From Beroe ovata (lineage: Eukaryota; Ctenophora; Nuda; Beroida; Beroidae), in contig CAMPET010000091.1 of assembly GCA_946803715.1 (NCBI GenBank), positions 1 to 42,328 on the forward strand: DNA of 42,328 bases, written 5' to 3'. The stretch's first letter is position 1; every line of letters starts with the position of its first letter. Of this stretch, positions 28,001 to 33,057 are shown in pieces. The notes beneath the pieces were generated by a model. The model searched no databases. It saw only the letters and a list, made by a program, of their open reading frames with translations, and had not been told where the DNA came from. A program made the position numbers and the translations under genes.

Positions 28001-29694
28001 TCTACCTGCAGCGGTTCCATGACTACGGGAATACTGTACACGTAACACCCCATGTATAATTCCCCGGAAAACCATCTTACTCAGTATAGAGCATGTTTCA
28101 GAATTGGGCGGGAAATTCGAATCTTCATGACCAGTGATCCAAATGATAACTTATATAATTAGCTTACACGAAGGTTGAGACAATTTAATTTATTCCTCAC
28201 AGTTTATTGAATCAAGATTCAAGATGCAAAGCACCTCAGAACACAAACCCATTCTATCATGTCGTAAGAAGAGCCGCCCTACGCTAATTGACTATAAAAC
28301 AACCATCATTAAATTAACGCAGTTAGCAACAAAAATAGGCCGGTCCTTGGGTCATAATTTCATAATGATCCTTGCTACACCCAGTCAGTGACTTATCCAT
28401 GTTCAGGAAGTTCATACCGAGTTTCGGGGCCCAAACTTTGAGACAGGGAATTCTAGTTCATGGCCAGCAAATAATTAATGAGTATGATATAACTAATATT
28501 TATACTAACTAATAAGGTATTATCTAGTAATCAACTAGTAATAAACTAGTTAGTAACTAGTTAGTAGTCCAACATAAATCACACTTACCGATATTCACAA
28601 GCTTGATGCCGTCATCAGTGAGAATTTTGAGACCAATGCCAATGTTTTCCACCATCTGCATCTTAATTCTGAAGTATCATATAGTTACTTAACTAGAAAG
28701 TGTGAGGTAGGTAGGTAATACATGTGACTGATATGAGCACCTTATTGATAACACTTAATTGTTCATTGCTCAATGTTGCTGACTCCAATCAATCTAACCC
28801 TCTTCTTAATAAATACAATGATTGATGACCCTACTCCCTAGTTTGCAACAGAGGGCATAGCTTTAATATTTGAAACGGGCTATGTAACATTTCTCAATGT
28901 GGTGTGAGGGAATGACGAATGCACTCATGCCATAGTTGTTGTGAATGAGTCTACTCGATGGTTTAAAAAATCAAAGTTTGAAGAAGCCTCCGATCAGAGG
29001 CATTTTGATTGCCATAAAATCTGCTATGTGGTACCATTAGTCACAGGTACCTATTTTTTGTCAAGCACACTTGAAAGTAACAGTTCCCAGCAATGTATTG
29101 TGTATACATTGACTATTGAGCTGACCAGGTCATTTTACTAAAGGTTGCATAATGTACTGCTTAGATATTGTTGAAGATGTTAACATACAGTAGCAGGTTG
29201 ATGTTGAATATACTCAAGGCTGAGATTTGAGGAGACAAAGAGTAGAACTTTACAGTGAAGAGAAATGATGTAGAACATCAGATGGTAACTGATATCAACC
29301 TTGAAATAAAATACCTTGGCTTCTTGTTATATCTTGTTACAGATGATTTTTTAGTGAGAAGCTCAACCAAGTTAATGAGAGAAACTCCATCCTTGAGTCC
29401 TACCTGCCGAAGATATGCTTATGTTATAGGTACCTCTCTTTGACAGCATTCAAAAAGGAACTTTTGATTCTGCTCATATACTTGGTTTAATACTTGGATA
29501 TATGGTTTAATACTCAATTCCTAATAAGTAATATCATTAAATATCATTATCATTGAAATCCTCACTTGCAAATCATCAATCTCCAATTCACGTGGCTTTA
29601 GCTGTTGATTACACCATCTAGTGAATGTCTTTTTCTGTATTTGAGCCCATTCAGCTAACTCAACAGGGGCTGTTTCCTCCTCAGAGTCACTCAT
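1..29694 (-). CDS. FLN: Filamin: CH-CH actin-binding domain plus filamin Ig rod (multi-exon, 3' end off the window)
   Basis: Filamins crosslink F-actin and scaffold receptors at the cell cortex. I placed these minus-strand coding exons by eye from GT/AG sites and phase: 29694-29566, 29403-29315, 28668-28589, 20407-20302, 12328-12153, 12002-11909, 11712-11614, 11469-11378, 10677-10588, 8678-8567, 7686-7538, 6760-6611, 6420-6259, 5875-5778, 5616-5540, 5459-5289, 4937-4810, 4464-4349, 3944-3887, 3696-3585, 3397-3298, 2973-2909, 503-1. Every junction keeps frame except 28589/20407, where one CH1 exon is missing. About 985 codons are visible. Domain order is CH1, CH2, six filamin Ig repeats, the start of a seventh, then an acidic segment. 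The start is the ATG at 29694, whose exon opens MSDSEEE and carries the actinin-type signature [10 protein letters not shown]. Human filamins have 24 repeats; the number here beyond the left edge is unknown. Confidence 0.9.
504..2908. other. Putative filamin intron (2.4 kb), no coding signal seen
   Basis: Both strands show only short ORFs without recognisable domains. Contents noted: an 11-bp perfect inverted repeat at 1034-1044/1058-1068 inside a direct duplication of CATAATATGAG, and a TGTACA-rich stretch at 1210-1330 and 1550-1570. If the acidic exon is a separate gene, this would be intergenic. Confidence 0.4.
2909..11712 (-). CDS. FLN: Filamin rod: six Ig-like filamin repeats and the start of a seventh
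   Basis: Sixteen exons. Repeat 1 (11712-10588) runs from [12 protein letters not shown] to VPNGDFTVK. Repeat 2 (8678-6740 or so) includes [12 protein letters not shown] and ends VPECPFHV. Repeat 3 ends VPNGDIDLE (to 6259). Repeat 4 (5875 to about 5320) ends [10 protein letters not shown]. Repeat 5 (about 5320-4349) ends in a divergent [11 protein letters not shown]. Repeat 6 (3944-3298) has [17 protein letters not shown] and ends HVPGSAFR. The exon 2973-2909 opens a seventh repeat with [15 protein letters not shown]. The glycine-rich turns, Y/F-TP motifs and VPxSP strand ends are diagnostic of filamin repeats. Repeats use two or three exons with mixed phases. Introns are short in the rod except those at 8679-10587 (holding the Arf gene), 6761-7537, 7687-8566 and 10678-11377. 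Confidence 0.9.
2991..3114. repeat. 52-bp direct repeat, two copies, 72-bp period
   Basis: Copies at 2991-3042 and 3063-3114 share the core GGCTGGCAAGATATTCCAGT and differ at a few bases. They lie in the short filamin intron between exons 3397-3298 and 2973-2909. Confidence 0.85.
4610..4800. repeat. C-rich minisatellite in a filamin intron
   Basis: Degenerate units built on CCCCACTCCC and ACCCATCCACT fill most of the intron between exons 4937-4810 and 4464-4349. The filamin transcript reads the other strand, so the RNA is G-rich with many GGGG and GGGTGGG runs. Confidence 0.85.
6010..6258. repeat. Degenerate ~30-bp tandem repeat
   Basis: Successive units resemble ATCTAGAACATTCTCACCTC with drift, ending at the donor-side edge of the exon ending at 6259. 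The intron downstream of that exon (6258-5876) is largely made of these units. Confidence 0.75.
6761..7537. other. Filamin intron with hairpin-forming and GC-rich segments
   Basis: No exon seen. A perfect 10-bp stem with a 2-nt loop lies at 7051-7072 (GGCCTCCTTC/GAAGGAGGCC). A 9-bp stem lies at 7381-7389/7407-7415. GC-rich direct repeats of TTGCGCGGCGGGCT lie at about 7493-7528. These look like remnants of a GCGCGC-rich mobile element. Confidence 0.5.
7687..8566. other. Filamin intron, no gene seen
   Basis: About 0.9 kb between exons 8678-8567 and 7686-7538. A short GTGTGACACATGGTGAG-type direct repeat and two CACGTG sites occur near 8030-8097. I see no coding or RNA feature. Confidence 0.5.
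8853..8950. repeat. TGTACATTGTACA palindrome cluster
   Basis: Near-perfect palindromes TGTACATTGTACA (8853-8865) and TGTACAATGTACA (8881-8893), plus partial copies to about 8950. Lies in the filamin intron upstream of the nested Arf gene. Confidence 0.8.
9005..9059. repeat. 15-bp tandem repeat (CACGTATCTGAATGC), ~3.6 copies
   Basis: Units at 9005-9019, 9020-9034 and 9035-9049, then a partial unit. About 230 bp upstream of the putative Arf TATA box. Confidence 0.85.
9288..9295 (+). promoter_or_regulatory. Candidate TATA box for the nested Arf gene
   Basis: TATAAAAG lies 240 bp before the Arf ATG. A possible 5'UTR intron follows, with donor CAG/GTAATAAG near 9361 and acceptor TTTTAG near 9425. 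Core-promoter assignment is inferred from spacing and orientation only. Confidence 0.4.
9528..10195 (+). CDS. Arf-family small GTPase, two exons, nested in a filamin intron
   Basis: Exons 9528-9720 and 9819-10195 join in phase 1 to give 189 residues. Arf GTPases recruit coats and effectors to membranes and influence cortical actin. Visible motifs: Gly2 for N-myristoylation with an amphipathic N-terminus, P-loop GLDGAGKT (28-35), switch I PTIGFNVE (51-58), switch II WDVGGQ (71-76) with the catalytic Gln, NKQD (132-135) and a CTACTGDG guanine-binding loop (about 164-171). The sequence resembles the Arf1/Arf6 class more than Arl proteins. The N-terminus before the P-loop is a few residues longer than usual (VGRGDPW insert) and the C-terminus is arginine-rich. 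It lies opposite in strand to filamin and is flanked by filamin exons at 10677-10588 and 8678-8567. Confidence 0.93.
10678..11377. other. Filamin intron with a CACGTG triplet
   Basis: No exon seen in about 0.7 kb. At 11095-11128 the sequence carries three closely spaced CACGTG sites, two within a CACGTGACCAGAT direct repeat. The rest is AT-rich. Confidence 0.5.
11909..20407 (-). CDS. FLN: Filamin exons for the second calponin-homology domain (CH2)
   Basis: Exons 20407-20302, 12328-12153 and 12002-11909. They encode the CH1-CH2 linker and CH2: [16 protein letters not shown], then [20 protein letters not shown] with APGLCPEF, then [20 protein letters not shown]. These are the hallmark CH2 motifs (trp-containing helix, DG(I/V)AL core, and the D-x-DE-x-S-x-x-TY helix). 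Junction phases agree (1/1, 0/0, 1/1). The intron 20301-12329 is about 8 kb and hosts two other genes. The intron before 20407 hosts the LDLa receptor gene. Confidence 0.9.
12712..12789. repeat. 39-bp tandem pair, each unit a near-palindrome of CACGTG/ACACGT motifs
   Basis: Units at 12712-12750 and 12751-12789 look identical. Each reads outward from a central TTATAA with ACACGTGACACG on one side and CGTAACACGTGT on the other, so each could fold as a hairpin or bind bHLH-type dimers. Lies in the 8-kb filamin intron. Confidence 0.9.
13858..14038. repeat. (GT)n microsatellite with an 87-base N gap
   Basis: GT repeats at 13858-13894 and 13982-14038 flank Ns at 13895-13981. The gap is a read-through failure in the microsatellite. 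Confidence 0.95.
14810..15910. promoter_or_regulatory. Cluster of CACGTG (E-box/G-box) palindromes
   Basis: CACGTG occurs twice near 14810-14830, once near 14855, four times in 15275-15315, and near 15698, 15740, 15845 and 15898. This is far above the roughly one per 4 kb expected by chance. Regulatory role is inferred. The nearest downstream start on the + strand is the acidic secreted gene at 16513. Confidence 0.4.
16513..17136 (+). CDS. Small secreted or surface-anchored Asp/Gly/Glu/Thr-rich protein, two exons
   Basis: Exons 16513-16570 and 16862-17136 join in phase 1 for 110 residues. The first exon is a classic signal peptide, [19 protein letters not shown], cleaved near residue 19. The second encodes about 70 residues of imperfect DGGDT, ETDGGN and similar units with no aromatics, then DEDDEDKKD, then a hydrophobic tail [13 protein letters not shown] ending RMF. 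The layout (signal peptide, low-complexity acidic stalk, short hydrophobic C-terminus) suggests a GPI-anchored or short-tailed membrane protein, or an acidic mineral- or matrix-binding secreted protein. An acceptor-like TTATAG upstream of the ATG hints at a 5'UTR exon. Sits inside the filamin intron on the opposite strand. No family recognised. Confidence 0.75.
17137..17736. other. Spacer between the acidic gene and the CCCH gene, convergent
   Basis: About 600 bp, AT-rich, with a short (CA)n run near 17187-17203. Both neighbours point into it, so it should hold both 3' ends. No further feature seen. Confidence 0.5.
17737..18417 (-). CDS. CCCH zinc-finger + MJ1316 (DUF504) domain protein, LENG9-like, single exon
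   Basis: A 226-residue intact ORF. Residues 1-65 are acidic and Ser/Pro-rich. Residues 70-88 form a CCCH finger with spacing C-x7-C-x5-C-x3-H (starts CMYYQTDSC). A basic stretch RKRVKKK (101-107) and CPKC (121-124) follow. Residues about 132-213 are the MJ1316 RNA cyclic-group end recognition domain, with [28 protein letters not shown] and [13 protein letters not shown]. This combination occurs in vertebrate LENG9, which also carries a C-terminal 2H phosphoesterase-like domain that is absent here. The likely role is RNA 3'-end or cyclic phosphate binding. It lies in the 8-kb filamin intron on the same strand as filamin. The lack of introns suggests an old retrocopy or an ancestrally single-exon gene. 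Confidence 0.88.
   Translation of the reverse strand: MGDISTRGTAVMDSSQTLSSPPVSLYSPGSPAEPQLATCPDSAVLDIEEGEESRDISGDNDEEVQKREYCMYYQTDSCRFGDECFNLHETDPEFVKPQSKRKRVKKKCQAPKSESAEEISCPKCLKQSKRMRTVMDVVNRIQWDEKFNPEEFVVGFLDRFDGLVEEEFSYFDWSDVTTVDDWESFCIPKHRVYYFKCKGEVVWDRRTREDRIFESRIVRCGECAPG
18668..19316. repeat. ~320-bp near-identical direct duplication around a single N (assembly overlap)
   Basis: Copy A is 18668-18987 and copy B 18989-19316. Both start ATGATAATGCGATGC, contain a (GT)n run, and end with TACCAGGTCCGTCAA. They differ by a few substitutions and the length of the GT run. The single N at 18988 sits exactly between them. Confidence 0.9.
19317..20301. other. Filamin intron stretch with a GCGCGC-rich mobile-element-like segment
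   Basis: No exon seen. Between about 19425 and 19640 a GCGCGC-rich core is bounded by TAATAAATAATAAAAAGGCG on the left and CGCC plus TTATTATTATTA on the right, resembling a decayed inverted-repeat element. The remainder is AT-rich. Confidence 0.4.
20557..20557. other. Single-N assembly join
   Basis: The N separates a CA-rich microsatellite from unrelated sequence. It lies 150 bp upstream, in the filamin sense, of the exon 20407-20302 and may hide the missing CH1 exon. Confidence 0.9.
20558..21480. mobile_element. Degenerate repeat-element array with direct and inverted copies
   Basis: A motif resembling TTTTTTGCTGATAACTCG followed by CCATTTTTTG recurs at about 21151 and 21317 in the + sense and at 20558-20580 in the - sense. 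The inverted unit continues through GGTCGTGTT and AAATTTGCAGCG, matched at 21235-21280 on the other strand. A short TCTCCCACGTTCTAT tandem lies near 20973-21005. ORFs across it are broken and give no known transposase. It looks like an old dispersed element. Confidence 0.5.
22110..24449 (+). CDS. LDLa-module rhodopsin-like GPCR (LGR/relaxin-receptor-like 7TM), single exon
   Basis: The open frame starts at 22005, but I prefer the ATG at 22110. It begins a signal peptide ([16 protein letters not shown]), and an acceptor-like TTTTCAG lies upstream at about 22029-22035. The product is 779 residues. The ectodomain (about 365 residues) has one canonical LDLa, [28 protein letters not shown], a second near its end ([23 protein letters not shown]), two partial ones and many N-glycosylation sites. 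Seven helices follow, starting [21 protein letters not shown]2 has YDFLMAIYL, very like LGR receptors. The TM3 DRY box is replaced by SRS; TM6 has FSWIP and TM7 NPCLH. The second extracellular loop is unusually long (about 95 residues). No leucine-rich repeats are seen, unlike relaxin or GRL101-type receptors. Ligand and G-protein coupling are unknown. Nested in a filamin intron, opposite strand. Confidence 0.87.
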   Translation: MRTILSITLVIVCQLQIRTHCSSPPNLLLNISYLTVKGGDGIKTFHHSFSGSSFEMVRCIDMLKNQERLSMLTRDPFAAVTAFRFHKEVWDSLTTPPGIHNRTGSRICNIPNDYLESVKDNSIRAGCFIGPLDVCDGLSMCSDDECGCGETFRCADGDGCIAINQVCDSRIDCWDRSDECPCKRFQECVTTFNGSEHCPIRKKECSSNDTEKYHILQDMIAITSKGDVFRNETLLLKAVEDFPEFKFHLDRIHTVHDDIGGSPMYKCTNNSAVELTIPDSDSWLVSSYNLSYRSVFCDDIYNCLNMIDEQHCPQYFYCKSDMKPIPKSFLCDRVPHCVDTSDECDESCTFRGLSSSDNLIDSLLIKSFIYIQIILILTLNGYACWFQYNRDVSGTKGRMDRIQCCTLIFYDFLMAIYLVIIIYHQNKFAGRFCVKETEWRSSTFCQLSGFLFFFSSYGSLQVVLSTSISRSIGICCPFIEESKLVGSFMIFNCIINLTNLILSALPIIGTKVDSLVRDVFLYEFIFTGNPLIDKGNKSDLAFLLSVYSNDTTVYESAVKNTTSQILSELGAMFDNSLHFQGDSVRAIGFYGKSNTCVPDFFSTRVEIYIFKVALVAAVSSSIIAIGLAYLIILNRMKRSKEDVGKGEGEKSVFYLSAKVYVVIFVQVFSWIPLLIAMVYSLMGGKVPNTFDEVVIAIISPTYSVLNPCLHTDISSRIMIFMDKHSFFKMPRFSKHGKEKTGEDGVIYANKSIGKEQVNLDGVEAGKGEELVEEVQQDQL
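25285..25800. repeat. Diverged (GTGTGTGAC)n-type low-complexity tract
   Basis: Blocks of TG repeats broken by TGACGTG, TTCGTG and TATG at 25285-25415 and 25678-25815, with unique sequence between. Short ORFs here are simple-sequence artefacts. Confidence 0.75.
27470..27567. repeat. 17-bp G-rich minisatellite (GGTGGGAACTGAGGAGT), ~5.8 copies
   Basis: Units begin at 27470, 27487, 27504, 27521, 27538 and 27555 with one to four mismatches each. The + strand is G-rich, so the filamin pre-mRNA carries the C-rich version. Confidence 0.9.
28589..29694 (-). CDS. FLN: Filamin exons 1-3: N-terminus and most of the first calponin-homology domain (CH1)
   Basis: Three exons (29694-29566, 29403-29315, 28668-28589). 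Exon 1 gives an acidic N-terminus followed by [19 protein letters not shown], which matches actinin-type actin-binding signature 1. Exon 2 reads [19 protein letters not shown] and then TRYNKKPR, the CH1 stretch that binds actin in filamin and alpha-actinin. Exon 3 reads [16 protein letters not shown] and ends in KLVNIG. Donors are GTGAG, GTATTT and GTAAGT. The following exon, expected to encode the conserved DGNLKL..LIW helix, was not found between 28588 and 20408. The exon 3 donor is phase 1 while the next visible exon reads in phase 0, so a piece really is missing from my model. Confidence 0.88.
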
Positions 29695-31716
29695 TCTTCA
29701 ACTAAATAATGATTTCATGAAATGAATTATTGACATTCATCAGCAGGACTTACAAATGAGTGATATATAGACTAATAAAAAAATCTTTTTCCTACATGGA
29801 TCATATTTTCATATTCACCTGAAAAATTGAATTGAATTGAATTATATACTCAATCAGAATGATTATTGTATTAAATGTAAATCCATATGGTAGGTATTTC
29901 AATAAACCCATACCTTATCAAGTATTATTGTAAATTAACCAATTGTGCAACATGGATAATGGTTTCTTGAAAGCAATATACTACGATTGATCCAGAGGTC
30001 AGCATGAAACTTAGCTTCATTGTCTATGCTTCAGATGACTGGAATGTGGAAATTGTAGACAGTGAAACAAAGTAAATTGAATCTCTCTTAATGTTTATTA
30101 AAACAGGCCTGTTTCCGCCTTTGATGACCGCGCGCATACGCAACAAACAGAGGTCAGATAAAATCTGACAAAATAAATCATCAGTTGCTTTTAGCAATTT
30201 CAGTTGGCTGTCGAGTGTCGATGATATATAGTATAGAAATTGGCCGGATGTTACCCTTTGGGTGGTTACCAGATGTTATTTGTCCAGTATCCACTGTTTC
30301 TCCTGTGTGTATTTAATATATAGAGACATAAGTCATATAACAGCTGTCAAAGCATATAACATCAGTCAATGTATCATAGGAAATATATTGAAACCAGTGT
30401 TGATGTGAAAAATTCAAATAAATAAAAGGATAATGGTATTTAACCATCACGATTCCCTAAAACACTGAAAAAACGAACATTCGCAGCTAATGAAAATAAT
30501 CAAAATATTTATTTATTTATTTATTGGCAAACATGATTGAAGCTGTATGAAACTGAAAATCAAAAAATCTCCCAAGATTGATGGATGAATTTGTTGTTTG
30601 CAAATGTTATTTGACCTGTCTTTCGCGCGTGGCGCGCGCACGACAAACAGAGGTCAGATAAAATCTGACAATGTATTCGTGTTTTCGCGCTGCGCCGCTG
30701 CGAACTCAAATACTTGGCGCGCGCTGCGCGTCTCGTTGGTTTAGATCACCGAATAAATATAAAAGACGCGCAATGTTTGCACATGGATTTGGTGATGGCA
30801 ACTGCAACGCTAACAACAACAAATATAATAATATTTTTCAAATATTTTTGAAAATTTGAATATAAAACTTTTCAATTATTACCTAAAGTGATTTTGTGGT
30901 GTTCAAGTACGGAGTTGGAGAAAAGTCTTGCAGAATGGATGTTTCAAAAGAATCTTTTTTCTAAAATATATCTTTTCATGAAGTTTTTACTTGGTGTGCA
31001 ATTTGTTTAGCTGGCAGTGCACTTTTCGATAATAAAATAATGAATTCTAATTAGATTCCATTATCAAATTATTAATCCTATTTCCTATCAATTTTATCAG
31101 TTGATTTAATGTAGACTTTTAGTTAACATGGGTATGCACTGCCAAAGTTTTTGTTGACATTTTGCCTTTGTGGCAAAGCTGTGCATTGATATAATTTGAT
31201 GTGCGACTATAGTATAAAATGTTTGATTTATTATTATCATCTTGGATTATTTAATTGAAGTGAATTACTATTTTAAAATTATGTGATTCATATCACTACA
31301 TTCAATATTCCTTTTTGTGACCTCCTTTGCTGTGTTATCTGTAAGNCCGCCAGCAAGGGTAGGGTGAAATCCTACAAACTGGAATGTGGAAATTGTAGAC
31401 AGTGAAACAAAGTGAATTGAATCTCTCTTTTATGTTTATTGAAACAGGCCTGTTTCGGCCTTCGATGACCGCGCGCATACGCAACAAACAGAGGTCAGAT
31501 AAAATTAAAATTTGACAATGTATTTGTGTTTCCGCGCTGCGCCGCTGCAAGACCCAAACACTCGCGGCGCGCGCTGCGCGTCTCGTTGGCCGAGTATTGA
31601 ATGTAAAGGGCGCGCAACGTTTGCATATGGATTTGGAGATGGCAACACTATAATAACAACAAATATTTTTGAAAATTTGAATAATTGAATATAAAACTTT
31701 TTAATTATTACCTAGA

Positions 31717-31946
31717 TTGTAGGATTTTACCCTACCGTCGGTGTTGTCAGATGTTACCTGACCTGTTTCTCGCGCGCCTTCATCGAAGGCCGAAACAAGG
31801 CCTGTTTCGGCCTTCGATGAAGGCGCGCGCGCCGCGCGCGAGAAACTGAGGTCAGATAAAATCTGACAACCGTCGGTGCGCGCGATTTTCAATCCGCCCC
31901 GCCAGGGATAAAATCCCGCCAGCAAGGGTAGGGTGAAATCCTACAA
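31717..31946. mobile_element. Outer MITE-like element with ~20-bp inverted repeats and a 9-bp target duplication
   Basis: Termini are TTGTAGGATTTTACCCTACC on the left and the complement of TTGTAGGATTTCACCCTACC on the right, one mismatch apart. It is flanked by TTACCTAGA at 31708-31716 and 31947-31955. Copy A shows the unoccupied site with a single TTACCTAAA at 30879-30887. Without its nested insert the element is 95 bp with no coding capacity. A second right end abuts the N at 31347-31378. Confidence 0.9.
31744..31869. mobile_element. Nested 126-bp foldback MITE inside the outer element, 9-bp target duplication
   Basis: Begins TTGTCAGATGTTACCTGACC and ends with the near-complement GGTCAGATAAAATCTGACAA. 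Its centre is a long GC-rich palindrome around AGGCCT, with CGCGCGCCTTCATCGAAGGC arms. It is flanked by CCGTCGGTG at 31735-31743 and 31870-31878. Relatives lie at 30106-30171 (right half only) and 30605-30671 (decayed left end). Confidence 0.92.
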
Positions 31947-32133
31947 TTACCTAGAGTGATTTTGTGGTGTCCAAGTACGGCCACGGAATTGGAGAAAAGA
32001 TCTTGCAGAATAGATGTTTCAAAAGAATCTTTTTTTCTGAAATATATCTTTTCATGAAGTTTTTACTTGGTGTGCAATTTGTTAAGCTGGCAGTGCACTT
32101 TTCGATAATAAAATAATGAATTCTAATTAGATT

Positions 32134-32212
32134 CAATAATCAAATAAACTTACTCTATGAAAAGATATATTTCAGAAAAGAAAGATTCCTTTGAGACATC
32201 AATAATCAAATA
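32134..32212. repeat. Templated inverted insertion flanked by a 13-bp direct repeat
   Basis: CAATAATCAAATA occurs at 32134-32146 and 32200-32212. Between them, 32154-32198 is an inverted copy of 32015-32057 (core GAAATATATCTTTTCAT). The matching place in copy A (about 31057-31072) has neither the second repeat nor the insert. Confidence 0.85.
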
Positions 32213-33057
32213 ATTAATCCTATTTCCTATCAATTTTATCAGCTGATTTAATGTAAACTTTTAGTTAACATGAGTATGCACTGCCAAAGTTTTTGTTGAC
32301 ATTTTGCTTTTGTGGCAAAGCTGTGCATTGATATGAGTTGATGTGCAACTATAGTATAAAATGTTTGATTTAGGTATTATTATCATCTTCGATTATTTAT
32401 CTATTTAAGTAAATGAAGTGAATTACTATCTTAAAATTATGTGATTCATATCACTACATTCAATATTCCCTTTTTGTGACCTCCTTTGCTGTGTTATCTG
32501 TAAGTTTGTTTCCATAAGATTTGCTTCCATACTTATCATCAATGAACATCAATAGAATGTGAGATACAGATTTCAACAACGATCAAAGTTTGCTATCTAG
32601 AAGTATGCAATGAGGAGGAAGGTATTATATCAATAAATATTGCTCTTTTCAAATTTTGATACTGAAAATGCCAGAACTTAATATCTTTTGCACACATATA
32701 CTACTAGAGAACCTGTCAAATGGATATGATACACTACCCATTGAGCCATATCAGATAGGTCAGAGGTAGTGATGGTGATTGGACGTCAAGTCTCAACTAC
32801 GCTATCGAAATGTATTGTATAGTCGTTTTTCAGAACCTGTTTCCCAACTTCTGACGCTGATAAAAAATCTAAAATCAAAAATATCCAATGATTGTAAGAA
32901 GTGGAATCCTTTTTTCTACCATCTCGACTCTCCAGACTCCAACTCCATTTGGTCCAGTTATCCATACCCAACTGAACCACTTTCCTATAGGTGCCTTATA
33001 GATTTTTCATGCCAGACACATCCTTTATTTGAGTTTTCTAATCCATTTGTATTGCAG

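Larger units (their letters stand above)
24450..28588. other. Filamin intron stretch, AT-rich, no gene seen
   Basis: About 4.1 kb between the receptor gene and filamin exon 3. Contains a diverged GT-rich tract (25285-25800), a (GT)n run near 27935-27985, a G-rich minisatellite (27470-27567) and an ACTAGTTAGTA-rich segment near 28485-28570. I searched the minus strand for the missing CH1 exon and did not find it. Confidence 0.5.
30038..32505. repeat. Same locus present twice in direct order around a single N (30038-31345 and 31379-32505)
   Basis: Copy A begins ACTGGAATGTGGAAATTG and ends GTGTTATCTGTAAG directly before the N at 31346. Copy B begins with the same words at about 31379, and the same end words occur at about 32490-32505, where unique sequence continues. 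The copies are collinear and highly similar, apart from four indel events. This is the pattern of two haplotypes not merged by the assembler. Confidence 0.9.
29695..33057. other. Divergent intergenic region between filamin and the CANT1-type gene
   Basis: About 3.4 kb on paper. It contains the duplicated locus 30038-31345/31379-32505, so the true distance is probably nearer 2.2 kb. Both genes point outward, so promoters for both lie here. GCGCGC-rich foldback elements occupy 30106-30171, 30605-30671 and 31717-31946. I see no confident core promoter. Confidence 0.6.

Noticed and set aside
30671-31925. Short ORFs in the GCGCGC-rich segments
   Set aside because: They lie within MITE and repeat sequence and differ between the two copies of the locus.
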